Shown in pieces: positions 1 to 5,586 of a stretch of DNA of 7,040 bases (within the stretch, counting starts at the first letter, position 1; each line of letters opens with the position of its first letter). The translations under genes and the position numbers were made by a program. This DNA comes from UBA1258 sp963643225 (GTDB lineage Bacteria; Bacillota; Clostridia; Lachnospirales; Lachnospiraceae), in NCBI GenBank assembly GCA_963643225.1, contig CAVIIX010000039.1:1-7040 (forward strand). The letters run 5' to 3'. The notes under the pieces were generated by a model. The model was not told the origin of the DNA. It searched no databases and saw nothing but the letters and a program-made list of their open reading frames with translations.

Positions 1-55
1 GTTACTACGACTGGGCAGTTACAAGCCCACTACCTTTAGGTGGTGGGTAGTTGAC
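1..55 (+). mobile_element. Right end of an IS200/IS605-family element (probable omega RNA 3' end), partial
   Basis: A hairpin CCCACTACC-TTTA-GGTGGTGGG (26-47; nine pairs, one of them T-G) is preceded by ACAAG and followed by TAGTTGAC. This layout of a GC-rich hairpin after 'aag' and before 'GTAGTT(c/g)AC' is what I recall for right ends of IS200/IS605-family elements of Firmicutes. There the hairpin is recognised by the TnpA transposase as single-stranded DNA and also forms the scaffold end of the RNA that guides TnpB. The element body, including any tnpB, would lie left of the window, so the family call rests on this short end alone. The element boundary is inferred to fall just after GTTGAC near base 55. 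A decayed relative of the hairpin lies at 6787-6809. Confidence 0.55.
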
Positions 56-61
56 ATACAA

Positions 62-98
62 GAAAAAATCCTGCAGGCAGGCTTTTTAAGCTTCCTGG
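62..98 (-). terminator. Possible weak terminator of the minus-strand operon
   Basis: Read on the minus strand, a short imperfect stem (CAGG/CCTG or CCTG/CAGG pairings around 70-96) is followed by six T residues (complement of 63-68). The stem is only 4-7 pairs and includes a bulge, so this is a weak candidate. It is listed because it sits directly after the stop codon of the hydrolase gene and is the only terminator-like structure before the mobile element end. Confidence 0.3.
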
Positions 99-686
99 TT
101 AAGAATCTGATCGTGTGACTTCTTTTTCAAGCAATTTAAGCGCAAAGGCTTTTTTCCTTAGCTTTCCATTATCGTGGCTTAAAATACAATAATTAAAATC
201 AATCGATGATAAAATTTTTATTTCCTCATATAATATGCTTTTATTATAAAAATCCCTGCCGCTTTTGACACCCGGGTAAAGGGCATCGCCTGTAAGCAAA
301 ATATCGTTATTGATTAAAAGCGCAAGACACCCTTTGGCATGCGATGAGGGAATAGGAATTATTTTTAAGGTTAAATCTCCGTCAGCTATGTCCAGGGCTT
401 TTGCAATCCTTGTGCCTTCATTTAAACTTTTACAGGTGTAGGAACCGCCATATAGCGTGTTGAATTCGGTTTCTTTTGCCATTCCTGTGTGATCCTTGTG
501 AAAGTGCGAAAGAATGAGCGTTTTTTTGCCCTTAATCGAATTTAAGTATTTAGTAATTAAAGAATTATTGCCGGCATCAAAAATGTAGGTATTTTTATTT
601 CCTTTAATAATAAACACATCAGATGACAGAGGCTCCTTAACACTTTCAAAATATGATATTCGATCGTTTAATTTCTTTAATTCCAT
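99..686 (-). CDS. Small metallo-beta-lactamase-fold hydrolase
   Basis: This 195-residue protein carries the full metal-binding set of the metallo-beta-lactamase superfamily. The HxHxDH motif is HFHKDH at residues 61-66, in the context LILSHFHKDHTG. A further His is at 116 (SSHAKG), the bridging Asp at 134 (LTGDALYPG) and a final His at 171 (ILSHDNG). The set suggests a dinuclear zinc hydrolase of the glyoxalase II-like type, cytoplasmic because no signal peptide or membrane segment is seen. Substrate cannot be told. At 195 residues it is slightly short for the fold and has no extra C-terminal domain. The ATG overlaps the stop codon of the upstream gene by one base (TAATG). The nearest Shine-Dalgarno-like AAGGGA lies about 14 bases upstream, so translation is probably coupled to that gene. 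Family assignment is firm; function is open. Confidence 0.85.
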   Translation of the reverse strand: MELKKLNDRISYFESVKEPLSSDVFIIKGNKNTYIFDAGNNSLITKYLNSIKGKKTLILSHFHKDHTGMAKETEFNTLYGGSYTCKSLNEGTRIAKALDIADGDLTLKIIPIPSSHAKGCLALLINNDILLTGDALYPGVKSGRDFYNKSILYEEIKILSSIDFNYCILSHDNGKLRKKAFALKLLEKEVTRSDS

Positions 687-1048
687 TATTTTACGAAAAT
701 TCCCTTAAAAGCATTGAAGCTGTCACTGACACTCTGAATTGAATCTGCAATACGCTGAATATTTATATCAAGATTCTTGATTTCGGCTGTGAGTTCTTCA
801 ATGTCTATTTTGCTTATTTCTTCATAAAGACCTTCAAGGTCCATTGAGGATAGCTGGCTGCATATTTTCACAAAATCAATACCTGACAGCATTTGGATGG
901 TAGGATAATAGGCTGAATAAATGTAGAATATGATAATTACAGCAAATAACACAACTAAAAATATAAAAGCTACAAGGGACAATATTACAATTAACAAAAC
1001 TGTATTGGCTTTTGCACGCTTATTTAGGCTTTCGAAATTTTCATTCAT
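686..1048 (-). CDS. Single-pass membrane protein with coiled-coil-like tail, unknown function
   Basis: I do not recognise this 120-residue protein. Residues 1-14 are polar and contain Lys/Arg (NKRAKAN). Residues about 15-47 form one long, very hydrophobic segment rich in Val, Ile, Leu and Phe, consistent with a transmembrane helix with its N terminus inside. The remaining ~70 residues are acidic and amphipathic, with regularly spaced Ile/Leu (EEISKIDIEELTAEIKNL), and could form a short coiled coil outside the membrane. The start is supported by CGGAGG seven to eight bases upstream and by a promoter at 1073-1101. It is the first gene of a two-gene unit; its TAA stop overlaps the ATG of the hydrolase. 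The pairing suggests shared expression, possibly membrane recruitment, but this is inference only. Confidence 0.7.
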   Translation of the reverse strand: MNENFESLNKRAKANTVLLIVILSLVAFIFLVVLFAVIIIFYIYSAYYPTIQMLSGIDFVKICSQLSSMDLEGLYEEISKIDIEELTAEIKNLDINIQRIADSIQSVSDSFNAFKGIFVK

Positions 1049-1055
1049 TTGTTAA

Positions 1056-1101
1056 TCCTCCGTTATTTCTTTATATTAAACTATCGAATTGTGTGGCGCA
1101 A
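1056..1101 (-). promoter_or_regulatory. Sigma70-type promoter and RBS of the minus-strand operon
   Basis: On the minus strand, TTGCGC (1096-1101) and TAATAT (1073-1078) are separated by exactly 17 bases, a near-consensus vegetative promoter. The ribosome binding site CGGAGGA (1056-1062) lies seven bases before the ATG of the membrane protein gene. Confidence 0.6.
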
Positions 1102-1143
1102 GTTTTCTTTTTGTGCTATAACACTTTTGACTATTTAAGGAGG
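1094..1143 (+). promoter_or_regulatory. Extended -10 promoter and RBS of the lipoprotein gene
   Basis: TGCTATAAC (1114-1122) is an extended -10 box (TGnTATAAC). No good -35 box is seen; the best-spaced hexamer, near 1094-1099, is poor. The strong ribosome binding site AAGGAGGG (1137-1143, preceded by TTTA) lies eight bases before the ATG at 1152. The upstream part overlaps the -35 box of the divergent operon. Confidence 0.5.
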
Positions 1144-1151
1144 GATTTATA

Positions 1152-2030
1152 ATGAAAAAAATTTTAACAGTTGCACTTGCCTTAGGCTTATGCATATCAA
1201 TGGCAGGCTGTGGCAAGGATGACGAGGAGAAAAGCTTTAAAGATGAGGCTGTAGCTTCTGTAGTAAAGGAGGCTGAAACGGTTGAGGCAGAAACAATACC
1301 TTCCACATCAACCGATGAAGAAAAGGATATTGCAAAAGAAGACAACACTGAAGCGGCTGCAACAGTAAGCCCTTTTGAAGGCGGTGAATATTCAGCATTC
1401 ACTTATGAAGGCTCAGATACACCTTATTACAAAATCATTGAAACAGTTTATTCAGCAATCGTTAATAAAGACCAGGATGCAATGGCAGGGGACGGCTTTA
1501 CAGGACTATTTGAGCCCATCATGTATAATGAAAATGCTTTAGACAATTTAGGCTATGCCCTTATGGACTTAAGCGGTGACGGAATTGCTGAACTCATCAT
1601 TACAGAGCCCTGCAATTATTTAGAGACAACGCCCCTTGGCGGTAGGATGGTTTATTCAGTATACAGCGTAAAGGATGGAGAGCCTGTCCTTGTCTTTGAA
1701 GGCTGGTACAGAAACCGCTATTCACTTTTAACAGACAACACATTCTTTAATGAAGGTTCAGGCGGTGCAGCTTATGCGTGTGCAGGCAATTTCTATTTAA
1801 GCGAAGACGGTACGCAACTTTTATGCAACCATTTCTACTTCACTTCACCAAAGCCTGAAAATTCAGATGTATCCTACGTATTCTACAATCAGACAGGTGA
1901 CTGGGATACAGAAACCTCTGTAGAAATCGGTCCTGATTCTGCAGAAAACAACATATATTCCTTTATGGATATAGAATATGCAAAAATTCAGATTACCTTA
2001 TTCAAAGAGCTTTCTGACATAATCAAATAA
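1152..2030 (+). CDS. Lipoprotein of unknown function with a calcium-loop-like motif
   Basis: This 292-residue protein begins MKKILTVALALGLCISMAGC, a lipoprotein signal peptide with the lipobox Cys at residue 20, so it should be lipid-anchored on the outer face of the membrane. Residues 21-78 are a low-complexity acidic linker rich in Glu, Ala, Thr and Ser. The rest (about 79-292) looks like a folded domain. It contains DLSGDGIAEL at 139-148, which resembles an EF-hand or dockerin-type calcium loop (DxSGDGxxEL). Similar 'D-x-x-GDG-x-x-EL' lines are common in secreted Lachnospiraceae proteins of unknown role. No catalytic motif is visible. The start is set by the strong RBS and the signal peptide. 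It is a single gene followed by its own hairpin terminator. A sensor, binding or adhesion role is possible but unproven. Confidence 0.8.
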   Translation: MKKILTVALALGLCISMAGCGKDDEEKSFKDEAVASVVKEAETVEAETIPSTSTDEEKDIAKEDNTEAAATVSPFEGGEYSAFTYEGSDTPYYKIIETVYSAIVNKDQDAMAGDGFTGLFEPIMYNENALDNLGYALMDLSGDGIAELIITEPCNYLETTPLGGRMVYSVYSVKDGEPVLVFEGWYRNRYSLLTDNTFFNEGSGGAAYACAGNFYLSEDGTQLLCNHFYFTSPKPENSDVSYVFYNQTGDWDTETSVEIGPDSAENNIYSFMDIEYAKIQITLFKELSDIIK

Positions 2031-2044
2031 ATATGCTATTTAAG

Positions 2045-2074
2045 GCGCCGATACAATGTATCGGCGCTTTGTTT
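2045..2074 (+). terminator. Rho-independent terminator after the lipoprotein gene
   Basis: A perfect ten-pair hairpin GCGCCGATAC (2045-2054) / GTATCGGCGC (2058-2067) with a three-base loop starts 14 bases after the lipoprotein stop codon and is followed by TTTGTTT. The T tract is interrupted by a G, but position and stem strength make termination likely. Confidence 0.75.
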
Positions 2075-2201
2075 CGCAAGCGAAAGTCTTTTTGCCATAT
2101 AGGAAAGCCTATATGGCAAAAAAAGGCACTACGTGCCAAGGATGCGCACTCGCGCGTGAGGATTATTTTGCCTTAGCGACTGCGCCAGACGCTTGCGAAA
2201 C
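2071..2201. repeat. Nested-palindrome repeat element (small MITE- or REP-like)
   Basis: The intergenic stretch 2031-2386 has no credible gene. Within it, a 12-bp perfect inverted repeat GTTTCGCAAGCG (2071-2082) / CGCTTGCGAAAC (2190-2201) encloses further palindromes. One is a 15-pair perfect hairpin with arms 2089-2103 and 2108-2122 and loop AAAG. Another is GGCACTACGTGCC (2125-2137). A GC-rich imperfect palindrome lies around 2144-2160 (CACTCGCGCGTG). The layout of terminal inverted repeats around strong internal hairpins is typical of small non-coding repetitive elements that spread with help from elsewhere, or that form structured RNA. A core palindrome like 2125-2137 recurs at 6853-6864. 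Whether it is repeated across the genome cannot be seen here. Confidence 0.6.
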
Positions 2202-2231
2202 TATTTTAAATTAGCTATATGAGCAGGCAGT

Positions 2232-2254
2232 GAAGCGGATTGCGAATATCATTG
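2232..2254 (+). repeat. Dispersed 23-bp repeat, copy 1
   Basis: The segment GAAGCGG followed by ATTGCGAATATCATTG matches 6885-6907 at 21 of 23 positions, in the same orientation. The last 16 bases are identical. Both copies lie in gene-free DNA next to palindromic sequence, which suggests a conserved part of a repeat family. No open reading frame covers it. Confidence 0.6.
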
Positions 2255-2331
2255 GATTCAGCCTGTGACAGTGGCAATATAAAAAGTTCATATATTAAGT
2301 GAAATTTTGACGGTTAAGAATTTTTAAGTGA

Positions 2332-2380
2332 ATGTGTTAAGATGCTTAAGGTGAAGCCTTGATAACTTTGCTTTAAGGAG
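2332..2380 (+). promoter_or_regulatory. Candidate promoter and RBS of the GH5 lipoprotein gene
   Basis: TGTTAAGAT (near 2335-2343) fits an extended -10 box (TGnTAAGAT), but no good -35 box is seen at the right distance. A TTGACG upstream (near 2308) is too far away to pair with it. The ribosome binding site AAGGAG (2375-2380) is six bases before the ATG and supports the chosen start. The promoter assignment is weak; the RBS is clear. Confidence 0.35.
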
Positions 2381-2386
2381 AGGATT

Positions 2387-4768
2387 ATGAAAAAATTTAA
2401 AAAGGGTTTAGCTTTTCTTTTGCTGGCGGCAATGGGCTTAGGAACCTTTGGATGCGGAAGCAATGCAGAAAGCGGTACAACAGAAGAAAAGTCTCAAACA
2501 AAGACTGAAGCACAGACACAGGAAATTGAGAAGGCGGGAGATAATTTCATCGAGCTTGCACTGAATGTTTATTATAACGATTCTTCCACAGGCTATTATA
2601 AGAATGAAAAGGGACCTTCCATTAAGGTTTATGAAGAGGGTCAGTACACACTTACTTTTGACTGTGCAACGGATCTGTCAAAAGAGGCAGCTGCGGCAGG
2701 AGTTAAGGAATTAAAGAATTTAACAGCGATTTACATTTTGGATGCTGGAGTTGCTGAGGGCAATCAGTCGCCTTTAAAGGCCTGCGATATTTTCTACGAT
2801 AAGGTAACCGTTAACGATACGGATTTAACAATTACAATGACAGAGCCAAAGGCTGCTTTTAAGTCTTCCGGGGTGTTTGATACAAATGACCCAATTAACG
2901 GCTGGGATGGCTCCTGTGTATCAGAGGCGGAAAGCGATTCAAGCCATGTAGCTAATTTTACAACGGTTTCAAATCCCACAAAGATTTCCGTGATCTTCAC
3001 GCTTTCCAATATGGCATGGGAAGAGGTTGCGGCCAAAGAAACAACAGCGACTTTCGTAAACGATTCTGCAAATACGGTAGTTTTCAGTGACATTGATTTT
3101 ACGAATGTAGATGCAGTTACCTTTACAAAATACATGGGTAACGGTATTAATCTTGGCAACACAATGGAAGCCTACGGTCATGAAAATCTTGGCACAAAGG
3201 CATCGGCTTCCACCTATGAAACCTATTGGGGACAGCCTGTCACCACTGCGGAAATGGTGAAGGCCATGAAAAATTGCGGCTTTGATACTTTGAGAATTCC
3301 CATAGCCTGGACCAACATGATTGACTATGAATCAATGGACTACACTATCGGTAAGGAATATTTAGACAGAGTTGAGGAAATAGTAAATTACGCTCTTGAT
3401 GCAGAAATGTTCGTTATCATTAACGACCATTGGGACGGCGGCTGGTGGGCTATGTTTGGCTCAAGCAATCAGAACACGGTTAATAATGCATGGGCCTTGT
3501 ATGAGAGCATGTGGAGCCAGATTGCCGAAAGATTTAAAGACTATTCTGACATGCTGATTTTTGAATCTGCCAATGAAGAGCTTGGAGACAGCCTTAACGA
3601 TAACGGTGACTGGGCAGATTCAGGAAGCCTTTCAGCTACCGGCCTTTACGATATGACCAACGAAATCAACCAGAAATTTGTTGATATTGTGAGAAATTCA
3701 GGCGGCAATAATGACGATCGTTTTCTTTTGATAGCAGGCTATAACACAAACATTGACAAGACCTGTGACTCTAAATTTAAGATGCCTTCCGATAAGGCAC
3801 AAAATAAGCTTATTGTGTCGGTTCACTATTACGATCCCTGGAATTATTGCGGCGATAAAAACGACATTACCCTTGAAAAGCTTGAAGGCTATAGGTGGGG
3901 GCTTAAGAGCGAATACGAATATATGGAGACTCAGGTTGCCAAGATGAAGAAGTTTACGGAGGCGGGGTATGGCGTCGTTATAGGCGAATACGGTGCACTT
4001 CCGGCTTACATCGAAAACACCAGCTATGAGATTCCCTATACCTGTGAATATAATGGCGCTTTTCTTGATGTGTGTGACATTAACGGTTTCTGCCCTGTAT
4101 TGTGGTCTACGGGCAATTCCTTTGACAAGTCCACACTTACAATGATTTCTGATTCCACTTTGGAGCTTTTTACATCAAGATGCTACGCAGTGGAAGCGGC
4201 TGAAGGGGATGCGTATATTGAAAAGGTTAAGACGAACTTTGATACAGCCAAAGAAAATGCTCCTGATATGTGGGAAGGCATTGAAACCTATGAAGCAGGC
4301 ACACCTGTTGCCTGGATTATGTGGAACGGAGGTGCAGGCACCTATAGTGTAGGCGACACCTTTAATCCTGCCGATAACACCGTTGGTATTACCGCCACAA
4401 ATGCAGTTATAGAGGGCCCCGGTGAATACACCGTACGTCTTGACTTTGACGGAAAAAATACAGGACTTAGCTTTGCGGCTTTGGCCGTAGCGGATGCTGA
4501 ACTTTTATATCCGGGCTGCATAGTTGAAATAAAGGAAATACTTATTAATGATGAGCCTTATCAGATGACTGCTTTCCCTTATACAAGCTCTGATGACGGA
4601 AAGTGTACAAGAGTAAATATTTATAACGGCTGGGTATCAAATCTTCCAAGTGATGCAAGAAGCTCCCACGGCGTGCTAGTGGGCTGCAGTCCCTGCATTG
4701 TAGACACTCAGGACATGAAGGATATGGATTACATTCAGATTACATTTGAATTCATTGTAAAGGAATAA
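2387..4768 (+). CDS. Surface-anchored GH5 glycoside hydrolase (endoglucanase-like) with flanking beta modules
   Basis: This 793-residue lipoprotein has a signal peptide with lipobox GTFGC (Cys 23) and a Ser/Thr/Glu/Gln-rich linker to about 50. Residues ~52-235 are a beta-rich module. The catalytic domain (~240-600) is family 5 (clan GH-A). It opens with GNGINLGNTMEA (251-262) and has WGQPVTT (281-287) and LRIP with Arg 303. His 348 lies in NDHWDGGWW, the acid/base Glu 397 in SANEE, His 480 in HYYDPW, the nucleophile Glu 534 in IGEYGA, and Trp 573 in VLWSTG. All expected catalytic residues are present, so it should cleave beta-glucans, xyloglucan or mannan-type chains by a retaining mechanism; the subfamily and exact substrate cannot be fixed. 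Residues ~638-793 form a second beta-rich module resembling the first. It is probably monocistronic, with its own RBS and terminator. It likely acts at the cell surface in plant-fibre breakdown. Confidence 0.9.
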   Translation: MKKFKKGLAFLLLAAMGLGTFGCGSNAESGTTEEKSQTKTEAQTQEIEKAGDNFIELALNVYYNDSSTGYYKNEKGPSIKVYEEGQYTLTFDCATDLSKEAAAAGVKELKNLTAIYILDAGVAEGNQSPLKACDIFYDKVTVNDTDLTITMTEPKAAFKSSGVFDTNDPINGWDGSCVSEAESDSSHVANFTTVSNPTKISVIFTLSNMAWEEVAAKETTATFVNDSANTVVFSDIDFTNVDAVTFTKYMGNGINLGNTMEAYGHENLGTKASASTYETYWGQPVTTAEMVKAMKNCGFDTLRIPIAWTNMIDYESMDYTIGKEYLDRVEEIVNYALDAEMFVIINDHWDGGWWAMFGSSNQNTVNNAWALYESMWSQIAERFKDYSDMLIFESANEELGDSLNDNGDWADSGSLSATGLYDMTNEINQKFVDIVRNSGGNNDDRFLLIAGYNTNIDKTCDSKFKMPSDKAQNKLIVSVHYYDPWNYCGDKNDITLEKLEGYRWGLKSEYEYMETQVAKMKKFTEAGYGVVIGEYGALPAYIENTSYEIPYTCEYNGAFLDVCDINGFCPVLWSTGNSFDKSTLTMISDSTLELFTSRCYAVEAAEGDAYIEKVKTNFDTAKENAPDMWEGIETYEAGTPVAWIMWNGGAGTYSVGDTFNPADNTVGITATNAVIEGPGEYTVRLDFDGKNTGLSFAALAVADAELLYPGCIVEIKEILINDEPYQMTAFPYTSSDDGKCTRVNIYNGWVSNLPSDARSSHGVLVGCSPCIVDTQDMKDMDYIQITFEFIVKE

Positions 4769-4769
4769 A

Positions 4770-4799
4770 AAAAGGACACCGGTTAGCCGGTGTCCTTTT
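4770..4799 (+). terminator. Strong rho-independent terminator after the GH5 gene
   Basis: A perfect 13-pair hairpin with arms AAAAGGACACCGG (4770-4782) and CCGGTGTCCTTTT (4787-4799), loop TTAG, starts one base after the GH5 stop codon. The A-rich left and T-rich right flanks would let it act in both directions. Confidence 0.9.
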
Positions 4800-4861
4800 G
4801 GGCTTATGCACATAGACTGAGGTTATCCTTTGCTACCTAGTGCAGGTTGTAAATGATATTC

Positions 4862-4931
4862 TTTACTTATGGAAGGTGATTAGGGTATACTAAACAGGCA
4901 GGACAAGCCTGCATTAGCAAAAGAAAGGGAG
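4862..4931 (+). promoter_or_regulatory. Promoter and RBS of the MltG-like/miaA operon
   Basis: TATACT (4886-4891) is a good -10 box, with TTTACT (4862-4867) 18 bases upstream as a plausible -35. The leader contains a small hairpin GCAGG-ACAAG-CCTGC (4898-4912) that is too short to call a riboswitch. The ribosome binding site AAAGGGAG (about 4924-4931) lies ten bases before the ATG at 4942. Confidence 0.55.
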
Positions 4932-4941
4932 CTTATTTTAT

Positions 4942-5568
4942 ATGAAGCTTAAATCATATTTACGGGGAATCGGCGCAGGGCTAATTGTGGCAGCTTTGGT
5001 GATGGGAGTATCTCAGCCTAAGACTTCAAGGGCTTTAGAGACAGTTGACAAGCAGACCCTAATGCAGACGGTTTCTGAAAATAAAACAGAAAATAAAGAA
5101 GCTGTTTCTGTTTCTGATAATGATACTGACGCGGCGATTAATACGGAAGCTTTAAAAGGAGATGTTTCTGATTCTGAAGGGGAGGTTTCTTTGGCAGACG
5201 TTTCTTCAGATGATTTAAGCGAAGCTACAAAGCCTTCTATAAAGACAGAGTCCGAGGAAGAAAGTCTTGGTGCTTCAAAAACATCGGAAACAAAGGAAGT
5301 CACCCCTACAAAGATTAATCCTTTACCGGAAGGGGAAACAGGCTATACAGAATCTGACGAATACGTTGAAATAAAGGTAGTAAAGGGCGATGGCTCCGTA
5401 AGCGTTGCAAGAAGAATGTTTGAAGCGGGGCTCATTGAATCGGCAGTTGAATTTGATGATTTCCTTATTGAAAACGGTTATGACAGAAGACTCTGTGTCG
5501 GCACCTATCAGATGCCATATAATGCAACCTTTGAAGAACTTGCAAATATTTTAATGAAGAAAAATTAG
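4942..5568 (+). CDS. Membrane-anchored protein with MltG/YceG LysM-like domain, no catalytic domain
   Basis: This 208-residue protein starts with a short Lys/Arg-containing segment and one hydrophobic helix (about 9-25), a membrane anchor or uncleaved signal. Residues ~35-135 are a disordered-looking, Ser/Thr/Glu/Asp-rich linker with repeated VSD/VSE-type words. Residues ~140-207 match the N-terminal LysM-like subdomain of the endolytic murein transglycosylase MltG (YceG family). The pattern runs VEIKVVKGDGSVSVARRMFE, then GLIES, FDDFL, and a G-x-Y close to the end. In full MltG proteins a large catalytic domain with an essential Glu follows; here the gene stops instead, without sign of a frameshift. 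It may bind peptidoglycan or partner proteins, or modulate septal wall synthesis. It lies 18 bases before miaA and probably shares its transcript. Domain call is fairly good; function is inferred. Confidence 0.75.
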   Translation: MKLKSYLRGIGAGLIVAALVMGVSQPKTSRALETVDKQTLMQTVSENKTENKEAVSVSDNDTDAAINTEALKGDVSDSEGEVSLADVSSDDLSEATKPSIKTESEEESLGASKTSETKEVTPTKINPLPEGETGYTESDEYVEIKVVKGDGSVSVARRMFEAGLIESAVEFDDFLIENGYDRRLCVGTYQMPYNATFEELANILMKKN

Positions 5569-5586
5569 TTTTTGAGTTAATTATTT

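Noticed and set aside
1..39. Open frame from base 1 to TAG at 37-39 as the C-terminus of tnpB
   Set aside because: Only 12 codons are visible, they run into the hairpin, and other frames are also open; no TnpB motif can be read.
1076..1402. Minus-strand 108-residue Ser/Ala-rich frame
   Set aside because: It is antisense to the lipoprotein linker; Ser/Ala richness is the mirror of the repeated Glu/Ala/Thr codons, and it has no ribosome binding site.
2041..2201. CRISPR-like array from repeated GTTTCGCAAG and GCGC words
   Set aside because: The copies are inverted pairs, not direct repeats with regular spacers.
2794..3181. Minus-strand frames of 122 and 70 residues
   Set aside because: Both lie opposite the GH5 gene, lack ribosome binding sites and show no domain pattern.
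3753..3947. Plus-strand 64-residue frame
   Set aside because: Out-of-frame shadow inside the GH5 catalytic domain.
4892..4931. Riboswitch or attenuator upstream of the MltG-like gene
   Set aside because: The only structure is a five-pair hairpin with no T tract or conserved aptamer-like sequence.
5013..5303. Minus-strand 96-residue Ser/Glu-rich frame
   Set aside because: Antisense to the low-complexity linker of the MltG-like protein, with no start signals.
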